In this document: piece by piece, positions 8,360 to 17,765 of the stretch
Position numbering within the stretch: the first letter of the stretch is position 1
Layout of the letters: each line of letters opens with the position of its first letter
Assembly: GCA_036274895.1 (NCBI GenBank)
Contig: DASUEU010000009.1
Span: 1 to 64,000, forward strand
From: CALMKX01 sp036274895
GTDB lineage: Bacteria > Acidobacteriota > Thermoanaerobaculia > Multivoradales > SZUA-115
Direction: 5' to 3'
Length of the DNA: 64,000 nucleotides
Notes under the pieces: generated by a model
Databases searched by the model: none
The model's input: only the letters and a program-made list of their open reading frames with translations
What the model was told of the DNA's origin: nothing
Position numbers and translations under genes: made by a program

Positions 8360-8590
8360 TCAGCCGCCGTAGAGCCGCAAGCACTTCTGCTCGAGCGTCT
8401 TCAAGAGCCAGTGCTCGTGGTTTGTGATGCCGTCCCACTTGTAGAGCAGGGCGATCACCAGCTCCTGGACAATTCGCTCGGCGTCGTGTTCGGGCACCTG
8501 GTGGCGAGTGAAGACTTCGCTGACCTGGGGCCGCAGACGGTCGACGAGGAGCAACGGCTGACGGTGGTTGGAGAGCTTGGCAGCAAACAT
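8360..8590 (-). CDS. Short sigma-70 region 2-like protein
   Basis: A 76-residue protein resembling region 2 of ECF-type sigma factors only: helices in VDRLRPQVSEVFTRHQ, then HDAERIVQELVIALLYKWD and EHWLLKTLEQKCLRLY. These mirror the common pattern D-A-E-D-L-V-Q-E...W-L...N-R-C. The chain stops four residues later, before any linker or region 4, so it cannot be a normal sigma factor. Scanning the other frames downstream I see no displaced region 4, so a simple frameshift is not supported. It may be a small regulator, an anti-sigma-like decoy or a decayed gene. An AT-rich stretch (GCATAATATCC) just before the ATG at 8590 could be a -10. Confidence 0.5.
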   Translation of the reverse strand: MFAAKLSNHRQPLLLVDRLRPQVSEVFTRHQVPEHDAERIVQELVIALLYKWDGITNHEHWLLKTLEQKCLRLYGG

Positions 8591-8637
8591 GGTGGATATT
8601 ATGCACTCCCTGGGGAGAGTTGAACAGTGGGAGGGGA

Positions 8638-10266
8638 TCAGCGTTTGATCCGACCCCCCCGCTCTTCGATCGCCAGGATCCAACCGACCACCTTGCCGGG
8701 CTGGATGGAGCCCCCCTCCTGCCAGAAGTGGCGAGTGCGCAGGAAGCGGCTCGAGGTATCCCCCGCTGGGATCCGCTCGACCTCCCGGAGGATGGTCATC
8801 ATCCGCTCGACCCAGCGGCCGCAGTTGGCGCCCCGTAGGTCGACCCAGCCGTCGCGAGCCCAGGTCTCCAGGTTGGCGTCGGTGACCTGCTCGTTGTCAG
8901 CCTCCGAGGGCACCAGCACTTTCTGGCCGCGCAGGAGCCGCCCGTCTTCGAGCAGGATCGGGATGCCCACCGCCACCACGTCGTTGGCCAGTTCGGGCTC
9001 CGAGAGGACCTTGTGGTTGACCTGGCGACAGACTTCCTCCGCTCCGGCGGCGATGACCGCGTTCATGGTCGCGAAGGTCTCGCGCAGCAGGTGGGCCTCG
9101 AACAGGAGCTTCGACAGCCGCGGAGGGCCGAGCATCTCGAAGGCCACGCTCCTGGTGCCGTGAGCCCGCTCGAGCTCAGTCATCCGCTCGAGGGCCCAGT
9201 GCCGCATCAGGCCGGCGCGGTAGGTCGGGCCGAGCACGGCGTTGTCGAGAGCGTTCATCACGTCGTGGCCGGTGTTGCCTCCCTCGATCTCGAAGAGCAG
9301 GTACTGGGCGATCTCCTCCGGAGTCACGAACTCCATTTGCTCGGCGGTGGTCAGGGCCGCGAACTCCTCGAGACTGAAGATGCCGTTCTCTCCGGTGTCG
9401 ATGAACACGGACTCGAGGATCTCATCACGCACCTCGGCGGCCCCGGGGTCAAAGCTCGAGAACCGCCCGGGCACCGGCAGGGGCCGGGCCGTCACCCGGT
9501 GGATCGGTTCGCCGCGCCGGGCGATGGGCCCATGGGCGATTCGCTTCCAGGCGATCGCCGCGGCCGGCTTGATCTCCTTGATGATGGGCGCGCCCGGAGT
9601 GCGGGCCATGAGGAACAGCAGCATCGACTGGGCGCCGGCCACCGCGCTCTTGGCGAGCAATACCCGGCTGGGCCGTTCCTCGGAGTGGGTGTAGGGGATG
9701 TTGAGCCCCATCCCGCCGGTGCCGCTGGTGCCCACCTTGACGTAGACCCGGGTACCTGCGTCGGTCATGCCGCGGTAGAGAACCTGGACGTGACGGATCA
9801 GGCGCGGAATGTAGAGGGCTTCGAGCAGACCTTCGGCGCTCTCCTCGGAGATCTGTCCGGCTTCGAGGTCGGCGAAGACGTTCGAGGCGGCCCGGAAGGC
9901 GTCGCGGTAGGCAATACCGGTGGCGGTGTTGATGCAGTCGACGACCACATCGGGCCGCACCTCGGACAGCAACGCGTAGAGACGGAAGCGAGGGAGGTCC
10001 TCGGTCTTGAGCGGGGAGAGCTGCGCGGCGATCTGCTGCCGCCTCGAGACCTCCTGCACCAGGCCGAAGACATCGCCCCAGGAGCCGGTGAGGCGCGTCT
10101 CGCCGGCCTCCCCGGCCAGCTCTGCCAGGGTAGCCTCGGTCTCATCCTGCGTCAGGCTGTGGATGCGGATCTCTCGCGCCTTGCGCTGCAGCAGCTCGCG
10201 TGCAACCGCGGCGCCGACCAAACCGGCGCCGCCCAGGACCAGGGCCGTTCGTCCAGTGACGTTCAT
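8638..10266 (-). CDS. NAD(P)-binding Rossmann-fold oxidoreductase, unknown substrate
   Basis: A 542-residue protein. The N-terminus is a classical dinucleotide-binding fold with GGAGLVG at residues 12-18 after TALVL, and RPDVVVDCINTATGIAY later in the fold fits an SDR/epimerase-type domain. A Y-V-K-V-G-T-S segment (RVYVKVGTSGTGGMG) probably lies near the active site. The C-terminal 250 residues (VNHKVLSEPELANDVVAVGI and beyond) do not match a family I recognise. No signal peptide or membrane helix is present. The ATG at 10266 begins immediately before the Rossmann strand. It is divergent from pckA, with about 150 bases between them. Much longer than ordinary SDRs, so its reaction cannot be assigned. 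Confidence 0.6.
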   Translation of the reverse strand: MNVTGRTALVLGGAGLVGAAVARELLQRKAREIRIHSLTQDETEATLAELAGEAGETRLTGSWGDVFGLVQEVSRRQQIAAQLSPLKTEDLPRFRLYALLSEVRPDVVVDCINTATGIAYRDAFRAASNVFADLEAGQISEESAEGLLEALYIPRLIRHVQVLYRGMTDAGTRVYVKVGTSGTGGMGLNIPYTHSEERPSRVLLAKSAVAGAQSMLLFLMARTPGAPIIKEIKPAAAIAWKRIAHGPIARRGEPIHRVTARPLPVPGRFSSFDPGAAEVRDEILESVFIDTGENGIFSLEEFAALTTAEQMEFVTPEEIAQYLLFEIEGGNTGHDVMNALDNAVLGPTYRAGLMRHWALERMTELERAHGTRSVAFEMLGPPRLSKLLFEAHLLRETFATMNAVIAAGAEEVCRQVNHKVLSEPELANDVVAVGIPILLEDGRLLRGQKVLVPSEADNEQVTDANLETWARDGWVDLRGANCGRWVERMMTILREVERIPAGDTSSRFLRTRHFWQEGGSIQPGKVVGWILAIEERGGRIKR

Positions 10267-10316
10267 AGGGCTCGCTTGGATCCTATACGATGGAGCCTCC
10301 TGCGCCGGCTCCCCCG

Positions 10317-10346
10317 TTGGCGTTCCCCGCCGGAGGCGGTTAGACT
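10317..10346 (+). promoter_or_regulatory. Candidate pckA promoter
   Basis: TTGGCG (10317-10322), an 18-bp spacer and TAGACT (10341-10346). Both elements are moderate matches, and the position about 70 bases before the pckA ATG is sensible. Confidence 0.4.
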
Positions 10347-10418
10347 GCCGGCCACCCGAAACCTGACACTCAACTTCCATTTCCCCGGGAAACCGACTTC
10401 CCGCGAGACCTGATTGCC

Positions 10419-12023
10419 ATGGAGAACCGAGGACCGTTCATCAGCCGTAACGGGATTGACGAGCAGGGCATCCGCGGCGCCCGGACCGTCTACTGGAACC
10501 TGCCCCCCGCCCAGCTCTACGAGCATGCTGTCAGGCGGGGCGAAGCCTGGATCGCCGCCGACGGGCCGCTGGTCGCCCATACCGGCCAGCACACAGGCCG
10601 TTCCCCCAACGACAAGTTCGTGGTCCGTGACCCGGCCAGCGAGGGCGAGATCTGGTGGGGCAAGTCGAACAAGGCCACGGACAGGGCCACCTTTGACCGC
10701 CTCCGGACTCGCGTCACCGCCTACTACCAGGGCCGCGACCTCTACGTCTTCGACGGCTACGCCGGGGCCGATCCCCGCTACCGTTTGCCGGTGCGGGTGA
10801 TCACCGAGTACGCCTGGCACAACCTCTTTGCCCGCAACATGTTCATCCCCGAAACCGAGGGCTCTCGCCTGCTGGACTTCAAGCCCGAGTTCACGGTGAT
10901 CAACGCCGGGGGCTTCCTTGCCGACCCGGCGACCGACGGCACCGCCAGCTCGACCTTCATCCTGCTCGACTTCGAGCAGCGCACGGTGCTGATCGGAGGC
11001 ACGGTCTACGCCGGCGAGATCAAGAAGAGCATCTTCACGGTGATGAACTACCTGCTGCCGAAGCAGGGCGTCATGTCCATGCACTGCAGCGCCAACTACG
11101 GTGCCGGGCCGGAGGACGTCGCGCTCTTCTTCGGCCTTTCCGGTACCGGCAAGACCACCCTCTCGGCGGATCCCGAGCGCACCCTGATCGGCGACGACGA
11201 GCACGGTTGGAGCGATGACGGCGTCTTCAACATCGAAGGCGGCTGCTACGCCAAGGTGATCCGCCTCTCGCCCGAGGGAGAGCCGGACATCTACGCCACT
11301 ACCCGGCAGTTCGGCACCGTGCTCGAAAACGTCGCCTTCGATCCCGAGACCCGCACCCTCGATCTCGACGACGACTCCCTGACCGAAAACACCCGCTCGA
11401 GCTACCCGCTCACCCACCTGCCCAAGGTGGACCTCGGGGGCTGCGCCGGCCACCCCAAGAACATCATCTACCTGACCTGCGACGCTTTCGGCGTACTGCC
11501 GCCGATCAGCCGGCTGACCGAGGCGCAGGCGATGTACCACTTCCTCTCCGGCTACACCGCCAAGGTCGCCGGCACCGAGAAGGGCATCACCGAGCCGACG
11601 GTGACCTTCAGCGTCTGCTTCGGCTCCCCCTTCATGCCGCTCCATCCGGGGGTCTATGCCGAGCTGCTGGGGCAGAAGATCGCCCGTCACGGCGCGCGGG
11701 TCTGGCTGGTCAACACCGGCTGGACCGGTGGGTCCTACGGGGTGGGCTCGCGGATCAAGCTCGCCTACACCCGGCGGATGGTCTCCGCCGCCCTCCACGG
11801 CGAGCTGGACCACGTACCGATGCGCCCGGGGACTTTCGGGGTGATGGTCCCCGAACGCATCACCGGCGTACCGCAGGAAGTTCTGACGCCGCGGGAGCAA
11901 TGGGCGGACAAGGCGGCCTACGACGCCACGGCGGCCCGCCTCGCCGGCATGTTCCGCGACAACTTCGAGAAGTTCGCGAGCGGGGTCTCGGCCGAGGTCC
12001 GAGGGGCCGGCCCGGTGCTCTGA
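10419..12023 (+). CDS. pckA: Phosphoenolpyruvate carboxykinase (ATP)
   Basis: A 534-residue cytosolic enzyme (EC 4.1.1.49) that converts oxaloacetate and ATP to PEP, CO2 and ADP, the entry step of gluconeogenesis. All hallmark motifs are present: GQHTGRSPNDKF (about residues 57-67), the P-loop GLSGTGKTTLSADP (239-251), the metal-binding GDDEHGW (258-264), and the CSANYG segment (223-228) before the P-loop. Length is normal for the ATP-dependent family, which differs from the GTP enzyme in these motifs. A candidate promoter precedes it; the helicase gene follows after four bases. Confidence 0.98.
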   Translation: MENRGPFISRNGIDEQGIRGARTVYWNLPPAQLYEHAVRRGEAWIAADGPLVAHTGQHTGRSPNDKFVVRDPASEGEIWWGKSNKATDRATFDRLRTRVTAYYQGRDLYVFDGYAGADPRYRLPVRVITEYAWHNLFARNMFIPETEGSRLLDFKPEFTVINAGGFLADPATDGTASSTFILLDFEQRTVLIGGTVYAGEIKKSIFTVMNYLLPKQGVMSMHCSANYGAGPEDVALFFGLSGTGKTTLSADPERTLIGDDEHGWSDDGVFNIEGGCYAKVIRLSPEGEPDIYATTRQFGTVLENVAFDPETRTLDLDDDSLTENTRSSYPLTHLPKVDLGGCAGHPKNIIYLTCDAFGVLPPISRLTEAQAMYHFLSGYTAKVAGTEKGITEPTVTFSVCFGSPFMPLHPGVYAELLGQKIARHGARVWLVNTGWTGGSYGVGSRIKLAYTRRMVSAALHGELDHVPMRPGTFGVMVPERITGVPQEVLTPREQWADKAAYDATAARLAGMFRDNFEKFASGVSAEVRGAGPVL

Positions 12024-12027
12024 CGCT

Positions 12028-14262
12028 TTGGACCCGACGCACGAGCTGAATCCCGAGCAACTTGCCGCGGTCACCCACGGCGAGGGGCCCCAGCTCGTGC
12101 TGGCGGGGGCCGGCTCGGGCAAGACCCGGGTGATCACCTTCCGCATCGCCTGGTTGGTCGAGGAGAAGGGGATCGACCCTTCGCGCGTCGTCGCCGTCAC
12201 CTTCACCAACAAGGCGGCACAGGAGATGCGCGAGCGGGTCGAGGGGCTTCTCGGGCTCACGCCCCTGCCCACTTTCGTCGGCACCTTCCATCGCTTCGCC
12301 CTCACTCTGCTGCGCCGATACGGCGAGAGGGTGGGCCTGGCGCGGGACTTTCACATCCTCGACACGGCCGATCAGAAGAGCCTGGTGAAGCAGGCGATCA
12401 CCGACGAGCAGCTCTCGGAGAAGGCATTCACGCCGCAGGCGGCGCTCGCGGCGATCAGCGCAGCCAAGAACCGGCTGATCGACCACGTGCGCTACGGCGA
12501 ACAGGCCACGACCTTCTTCGAGCGCAAGGTGGCGCAGATCTACCGGCGCTACCAGACCCTGCTCAAAGAGGCCTCGGGGGTCGACTTCGACGACATGATC
12601 GCCCTCGCGGTGCGCCTCCTCGACCGTGAAAAGGACGTCGCCGAGCGGGTGCGCTTCCGCGCCGAGTACCTCCTGGTCGACGAGTACCAGGACACTAACC
12701 ACGCCCAGCTCGAGCTGATCCGCTTGCTCGCCGGCGCCGACGGCAACCTGACCGCGGTGGGCGACGAGGACCAGGGAATCTACCGCTGGCGCGGCGCCGA
12801 GCTGACCAACATCCTCGAGTTCGAGAAGACCTTCCCCGGAGCCGTGGTGCGCAAGCTCGAGCGGAACTACCGCTCGACCCAGACCATCCTCGACGCCTCC
12901 GGGGCGGTGGTGGCCAACAATCTGTCCCGTCGCGGCAAGCGCTTGTGGACGGACTCCGGATCCGGTGAAGCGATCGAGCTCTACCGGGCGAGCGACGAGG
13001 GCGACGAGGCCCAGTGGATCGTCGCCACGATCAAGGGGCTCGAGCCCCGCCTCGGCTTGCCGCAGATGGCGATCCTGGTGCGCACCAACGCTCAAACCAG
13101 GGCGATCGAGGACGAGCTGCTGCGCCAGGAGGTGCCCTACACCCTGGTGGGAGGCGTCCGCTTCTATGAACGGGCCGAGATCAAGGACGTCATCGCCTAC
13201 CTGCGGGTGCTGCGCAACCCCCGGGACACCCTCTCCCTCGCCCGCATCATCAACCAGCCGCCGCGGGGCATCGGCAAGACCACCCTCGACCGCCTGCGTG
13301 AGGTCGCCTCGAGCCGCGCCATGCCGATCTGGGACCTCCTCGCCACCGGCGAGCTGGGGGACCTTTCGCCCAAGAGCGCACAGGCCCTCACGGCCTTCCG
13401 TGACCTGATCCTGACCTTCCAGGAGAAGAGCCGGACCCTGCTGCTGCCCGAGCTGCTCGAAAAGCTGCTCGAGGCGATCGGCTACGCAGACCTCTTCGAC
13501 CCCCACGAGCCCGACCAGCTGGCCCGCCTCGAGAACCTGCGCGAGCTGCTCTCGGCGGCGGGAGACTTCATCGAGAGCCGGCTCGACCGCTATGACCAGG
13601 AGGAGGACCTGCTCGCGGCCTTCCTCGACCACGTCGCCTTGATGAGCGACCTCGACGGGGCTTCCTTCGAGCGGGGCGTTTCGGTGATGACCCTGCACAG
13701 CGCCAAGGGTCTCGAGTTCGAGGCCGTCTTCGTGGCCGGGTGCGAAGACGGGCTGCTGCCCCACTTCAACGCCCAGGGAGCGCGTGAGGATCTGGAGGAG
13801 GAGCGCCGGCTGCTCTACGTGGGCATGACGCGAGCGCGCCAGCGGCTGTTCCTGTCGGCGTGCCGGCGCCGCCGCATCGCCGGCTACTACCAGGACCAGC
13901 AGGAGTCGCCCTTCCTCGCCGAGATCCCGCCGGCCCTGGTGCGCGAGCGCAGCAGCCCCAGCCTCTTCGACGCCGGCCGCGCCCGTGGCGTTTATGCCTT
14001 CTTCGGCGAGGGGCGGGTGGCAACCGCGGCTCCGCCAGCGCGGCCGGCCCCGTCGGAGCCCCTCACGCCGCCGGTGACCGCCACGAAGAGCCCGGTCAGC
14101 CCTTACCGCCGTGGCTCCCGCGTGCGCCACCCCTCACTCGGCAGCGGCATCGTCCTCGAGATCGACGGCGCGGGCGACGCGGCGAAGCTGACGGTGTTCT
14201 TCGAGCGGGAAGGCAAGCGTCGGCTGGTGGCGAAGTACGCCAACCTCGAGCTGATCTCGTAG
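12028..14262 (+). CDS. pcrA: UvrD/PcrA-type superfamily 1 DNA helicase
   Basis: A 744-residue ATP-dependent 3'-5' helicase for nucleotide-excision and recombination-related repair. It has the Q motif (LNPEQLAAV), Walker A AGAGSGKT (26-33), Walker B DEYQDTN (218-224), motif III GDEDQGIYRWRGA and motif VI (VGMTRARQRL). The last 50 residues (GSRVRHPSLGSGIVLEI) form the small Tudor-like C-terminal domain by which PcrA/UvrD binds RNA polymerase. A TTG start at 12028 is taken because it sits four bases after the pckA stop and gives the usual N-terminus; no strong Shine-Dalgarno is seen. It is convergent with the acetyltransferase gene, nine bases away. Confidence 0.95.
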   Translation: MDPTHELNPEQLAAVTHGEGPQLVLAGAGSGKTRVITFRIAWLVEEKGIDPSRVVAVTFTNKAAQEMRERVEGLLGLTPLPTFVGTFHRFALTLLRRYGERVGLARDFHILDTADQKSLVKQAITDEQLSEKAFTPQAALAAISAAKNRLIDHVRYGEQATTFFERKVAQIYRRYQTLLKEASGVDFDDMIALAVRLLDREKDVAERVRFRAEYLLVDEYQDTNHAQLELIRLLAGADGNLTAVGDEDQGIYRWRGAELTNILEFEKTFPGAVVRKLERNYRSTQTILDASGAVVANNLSRRGKRLWTDSGSGEAIELYRASDEGDEAQWIVATIKGLEPRLGLPQMAILVRTNAQTRAIEDELLRQEVPYTLVGGVRFYERAEIKDVIAYLRVLRNPRDTLSLARIINQPPRGIGKTTLDRLREVASSRAMPIWDLLATGELGDLSPKSAQALTAFRDLILTFQEKSRTLLLPELLEKLLEAIGYADLFDPHEPDQLARLENLRELLSAAGDFIESRLDRYDQEEDLLAAFLDHVALMSDLDGASFERGVSVMTLHSAKGLEFEAVFVAGCEDGLLPHFNAQGAREDLEEERRLLYVGMTRARQRLFLSACRRRRIAGYYQDQQESPFLAEIPPALVRERSSPSLFDAGRARGVYAFFGEGRVATAAPPARPAPSEPLTPPVTATKSPVSPYRRGSRVRHPSLGSGIVLEIDGAGDAAKLTVFFEREGKRRLVAKYANLELIS

Positions 14263-14271
14263 CTGCGCCGC

Positions 14272-14817
14272 TCAGCGGCCGAGATACTCGTGGCGCAGGA
14301 GGGCGAAGAGATAGTTGTCGATCCTCTTGCCCCGCAGCTTGAAGTAGGAGCGCAGGATCCCCTCGCAGCAGAAGCCGTTTTTCTCGAGCACCCGCTTTGA
14401 GGCCACGTTGTCGACGGCGCAGCGGGCCTCGAGACGCTCGAGACTGGTGTGGTGGAAGACGTCGCCGACCAGCAGCGATAGCGCCGAGGTCATCACGCCC
14501 CGGCTCTGGTAGGACGAGGCGAGGGCGTAGCCCACCTCGGCCAGGCCGTGGTCCCAGTTGTTGACCACCAGCGTGATCCACCCCGCCGGCCGCCCCTCGC
14601 TCGAGACGATCCACTGGAACTTGCCGCCCCGGCCTTGGTAGAGGTCGCCGATACGCTGCTGGGTCAGCTCGGTGCGCAGCTGAGCCGGGGTCAAGTCATG
14701 GAGAGGCTGGAAACGCCGAACGCTCCACTCTCCCCGCCAACGCCACAAGAGATCGGCGTCCTTGGGGCTCACCGGTCGCAGGGCGACCGAGGGGACCGGG
14801 CGGCTTTCCAGGAACAT
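14272..14817 (-). CDS. GNAT-family N-acetyltransferase (RimJ/RimL-like)
   Basis: A 181-residue acetyl-CoA-dependent N-acetyltransferase. The fold is recognisable from VALRPVSPKDADLLWRWR at the N-terminus, the central EVGYALASSYQSRGVMTSAL, where the Q-x-x-G-x-[GAV] acetyl-CoA loop appears as QSRGVM, and NVASKRVLEKNGFCCEGI followed by YFKLRGKRIDNYLFALL, the typical RimJ/RimL C-terminal pattern. Members acetylate ribosomal-protein N-termini, amino sugars or antibiotics, and the acceptor cannot be read from sequence. It is followed downstream by the convergent helicase gene and preceded by a glycosyltransferase gene 15 bases away, so the two may be co-transcribed. Confidence 0.9.
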   Translation of the reverse strand: MFLESRPVPSVALRPVSPKDADLLWRWRGEWSVRRFQPLHDLTPAQLRTELTQQRIGDLYQGRGGKFQWIVSSEGRPAGWITLVVNNWDHGLAEVGYALASSYQSRGVMTSALSLLVGDVFHHTSLERLEARCAVDNVASKRVLEKNGFCCEGILRSYFKLRGKRIDNYLFALLRHEYLGR

Positions 14818-14832
14818 GATGGTCTGCGGAGA

Positions 14833-16347
14833 CTACCCGAAACCAAGGTCGGTGGGTACCGCCGCCGAAGAGCTGCGACCGCCGCCGCGCCAGAGTGGGG
14901 CGACGGAGAGCAGGAAGACGTAGGTGTAGCCCTGGAGGAAAAGGTAGAGGAAAGGCAGAGAAGCGAGCATGCCAGCGGCCAGAGCGTAGAGAGTGCAGCC
15001 GAGGAAGTAGAGGGCGAAGAAGCCCTCGAGCCAGGTGGTGAGCCCCATGGGGCTGCGGTAGCGCTTGCCACGCCAGCTCTCCTGCCGGGTCACCACCGCA
15101 TATTTGGGGGTCCGCTCGAATACGCCACCCGGACGGAGGAGACCGGCGACCACCGCCTGACTGTTCGACAGCGCCAGGCCGATGCCGAGACCCATCACCG
15201 CCGGCAGGAAGCGCAGCTCGCCCGGTCTCCTCTGGGCCCGCTGGCTGACGCCATAGAAGAAGAGCACGGAGGCGGTGGCGGCCAGGAAGAGCGGCAAGTC
15301 CACCAGGAGCAGCATCGTGAGCGGCGAGCCCCGGCGGAGCACCATCGCCGGGAAGACCAGCACCGAGAGCGCCACCATCAGGAGGTAGGAGGTGTTGTTG
15401 GTCAGGTGGATCAGGGCCTCGATCTTGACCTTCCAAGGCAAGGGCGTGCGCAGGATGCGGCCGAGCAGCTTGCGGCCGGTCTGGATGGAGCCCTTGGCCC
15501 ACCGCCGTTGCTGGCTCTTGAAGCCATGAATGTCCACGGGCAGCTCGGCGGGAACGGTGATGTCGGGCAGGTATAAGAAGCGCCAGCCGGCGAGTTGGGC
15601 ACGGTAGGAGAGATCCAGGTCCTCAGTGACCGTGTCGTGCTGCCAGCCGCCGGCGTCCTCAATCGCCTGCCGGCGCCAGACCCCGGCCGTGCCGTTGAAG
15701 TTGAAGAAGCAGCCGCCCCGGTGTCGGGCGGTGTGCTCGACGACGAAGTGGCCATCGAGGAACAGGGCCTGGATGCGGGTCAGCAACGAGTAGCTGCGGT
15801 TCAAGTGGGTCCACCGCGCCTGGACCATCGCGAGCCCAGGATCGGCAGCAAGGTGAGGGATGGTCTGGCGCAGGAACTCGGAGCCGGGCAAGAAGTCGGC
15901 GTCGAAGACTGCGATCAGCTCGCCTCGTGCGGCGGCCAGGCCATGGGCCAAGGCCCCGGCCTTGAAGCCGCGCCGATCCGCGCGGCGGAGGTGGTGGATG
16001 TCGACACCCCGACCCCGGAAGTAGGCAACCTCGCGGGCCACCACCTCGAGGGTCTCGTCGGTCGAATCATCCAGAACCTGGATCTCCAGTCGGTTCCTCG
16101 GATAGTCGAGCGCTGCCACGGCCTGGATCAACCGCTTGGCGACATACATCTCGTTGTAAAGGGGTAGCTGGACGGTGACGAGGGGCCATTCCCGAGGGAG
16201 AGGAGGTGCTGTCACCTCTCCCTGTCGGGTCCGCAGGTAGACCACGGCGAGGATCAGGCGATGGAAGCCGTAGAACGCCAGCACCCCGAGTAGGAGGTAG
16301 TAGAGTGCGAGCAGCGCACTCGTGAGGAACCCCGTCTCTGAAGTCAT
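14833..16347 (-). CDS. Membrane glycosyltransferase family 2 (processive, cellulose-synthase-like)
   Basis: A 504-residue inner-membrane enzyme. An N-terminal transmembrane helix (LYYLLLGVLAFYGFHRLILA) is followed by a cytosolic GT-A catalytic domain with all processive GT2 motifs: VQVLDDSTDET-type nucleotide-sugar site, DADFLPGSEF (DxD), the TEDLDL catalytic Asp and QQRRWAKG (Q-x-x-R-W, which holds the growing chain). Three to five C-terminal transmembrane helices follow. Such enzymes polymerise and extrude beta-linked polysaccharide or glucosylate lipids (CsbB/CslA-like). No PilZ domain or cellulose synthase partner is adjacent. It is divergent from a second polyprenyl-type glycosyltransferase, suggesting a surface glycan or glycolipid role. 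Confidence 0.9.
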   Translation of the reverse strand: MTSETGFLTSALLALYYLLLGVLAFYGFHRLILAVVYLRTRQGEVTAPPLPREWPLVTVQLPLYNEMYVAKRLIQAVAALDYPRNRLEIQVLDDSTDETLEVVAREVAYFRGRGVDIHHLRRADRRGFKAGALAHGLAAARGELIAVFDADFLPGSEFLRQTIPHLAADPGLAMVQARWTHLNRSYSLLTRIQALFLDGHFVVEHTARHRGGCFFNFNGTAGVWRRQAIEDAGGWQHDTVTEDLDLSYRAQLAGWRFLYLPDITVPAELPVDIHGFKSQQRRWAKGSIQTGRKLLGRILRTPLPWKVKIEALIHLTNNTSYLLMVALSVLVFPAMVLRRGSPLTMLLLVDLPLFLAATASVLFFYGVSQRAQRRPGELRFLPAVMGLGIGLALSNSQAVVAGLLRPGGVFERTPKYAVVTRQESWRGKRYRSPMGLTTWLEGFFALYFLGCTLYALAAGMLASLPFLYLFLQGYTYVFLLSVAPLWRGGGRSSSAAVPTDLGFG

Positions 16348-16421
16348 CGGACGACTCTGAGCCCCCTCTGCGACCAGGTGGAGCGAGCAGCGCCGCGCTG
16401 TGGCTCGCGGCGGCTCCCCTG

Positions 16422-17765
16422 GTGCTCACGATGGCGGTGCTGGCCGCGTTGGGCGACCCGGCGCGCCATCTGCCCGCCACTCTCGGCGTTGTTACGGTCG
16501 GTTTCGGCGCTCTGGTTTGGGCGGGGCGGCGCCTCGGTTGGGCCGGGGTACCCCTCGGGCCGAAGAGCCTGGCCCAGGGGCTGGTGGTGGCGGCGATTCT
16601 GCGCGCGCTGGCCCTCACGCTCTCGCCGACCCTCTCGAACGACCTCGAGCGCTACCTTTGGGACGGCGCGGTCGTGCTCTCGGGGGAGAATCCCTACCGT
16701 CTGGCGCCGGAGGATCCAAGCCTCACGCCGCTGCGCGACGAGCATTGGGAGCGCCTGCATCATCGAGACGTCCCGACCGTCTACCCTCCCCTCGCCCTCG
16801 GCCTCTTCGCGCTGGTGACTCCCTCGCCGGCGCCCGGCGTCCTTCTGCGAGGACTCCTCGCTCTGGCGGACCTGGGCGGTTGCTGGGCCCTCGGCCAGAT
16901 CGCGCGGCGCCGGGCGCTGGGCCTGGACGCTTGGGCCTGGTACGCCTGGAATCCCTTGCCGGTGCTCGAGGGGGCCGGGATGGGTCACGTGGACGTCCTG
17001 GGTGTGGCGCTCACCCTCGCGGCGTTGCACTTCGCCTTACGCTCGCGCCCCGGGGCCTCGGGTGTGGCGGCGGGCCTGGGGATCCTCACCAAGTACGCGC
17101 CCATCGTCACTCTGCCCCTGCTGGCACGGGCGACCGGCCGCCCGATCCGACTGGTGCTGGCGGCCTTGGCCGTGGCCCTGCTGGGTCTCGTGCCGGTCGT
17201 GCTCTCGACCGGTGTGCCACTGGGACTGGTCACCTACGGGGTCTCCTGGGAGTTCAATGGTCCGCTCTACGAGCCCTTGTGGCGGCTGCTGGGCGCTGCG
17301 GGGATCGACCGCCTCGCGGCCGATGCCGTGGACACCCTGAAGGAGGCGACCGAGCATCATCCCGGCTGGAACCGCCTTTACCCCCTGCTGTATCCGCAGC
17401 TCCTGGCCAAGCTGGCGTTGGCGGCCGGCATGTTACTCGTAGTGGTGCGAGCCTGGCGAACCGGGACGACCGAGGTTGGCTTTGAGCGGCTCTTCGGCGG
17501 CCTTCTGCTCTGCTCGGCCACGGTCTACCCGTGGTACGTGCTGTGGGTCCTGCCCTGGGCGGTCTTGACGGGCGGTTGGGCGTGGCGGATCCTCTCTGCC
17601 TCGGTGCTGATCTCCTACCTCGCACAAACCAACGTCGTGGACGTCTTTCCCCTGATCTGGGCGGCGGTCTGGGTGCCCTTCATCCTGGGGCTCTGGTCGG
17701 ACCACCGGCATCGTCGCTCCAACCCCGAGGAGCCCTCCGCGTGGAGCCGGCGTTCTACAGGCTGA
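16422..17765 (+). CDS. Polytopic glycosyltransferase, GT87/mannosyltransferase-like
   Basis: A protein of about 447 residues with around ten membrane helices. An acidic motif lies in the first periplasmic loop (LSNDLERYLWDG), followed by GENPYRLAPEDP and TVYPPLAL, the pattern of GT-C transferases that use polyprenyl-phosphate sugars (family GT87/DUF2029 and relatives). The catalytic Asp would be in NDLERY. The start is uncertain: the annotated GTG at 16422 cuts into the first hydrophobic helix, and the frame stays open upstream (SSAALWLAAAPLV precedes it) with only a CTG codon available. The 3' end overlaps truA by 25 bases, so the two are coupled. The glycan acceptor is unknown. Confidence 0.75.
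   Translation: MLTMAVLAALGDPARHLPATLGVVTVGFGALVWAGRRLGWAGVPLGPKSLAQGLVVAAILRALALTLSPTLSNDLERYLWDGAVVLSGENPYRLAPEDPSLTPLRDEHWERLHHRDVPTVYPPLALGLFALVTPSPAPGVLLRGLLALADLGGCWALGQIARRRALGLDAWAWYAWNPLPVLEGAGMGHVDVLGVALTLAALHFALRSRPGASGVAAGLGILTKYAPIVTLPLLARATGRPIRLVLAALAVALLGLVPVVLSTGVPLGLVTYGVSWEFNGPLYEPLWRLLGAAGIDRLAADAVDTLKEATEHHPGWNRLYPLLYPQLLAKLALAAGMLLVVVRAWRTGTTEVGFERLFGGLLLCSATVYPWYVLWVLPWAVLTGGWAWRILSASVLISYLAQTNVVDVFPLIWAAVWVPFILGLWSDHRHRRSNPEEPSAWSRRSTG

Noticed and set aside
8262..8360. A displaced region 4 (frameshift) after the region-2-like sigma protein
   Set aside because: None of the downstream frames shows region 4 helices or a helix-turn-helix, so a simple frameshift is not supported.
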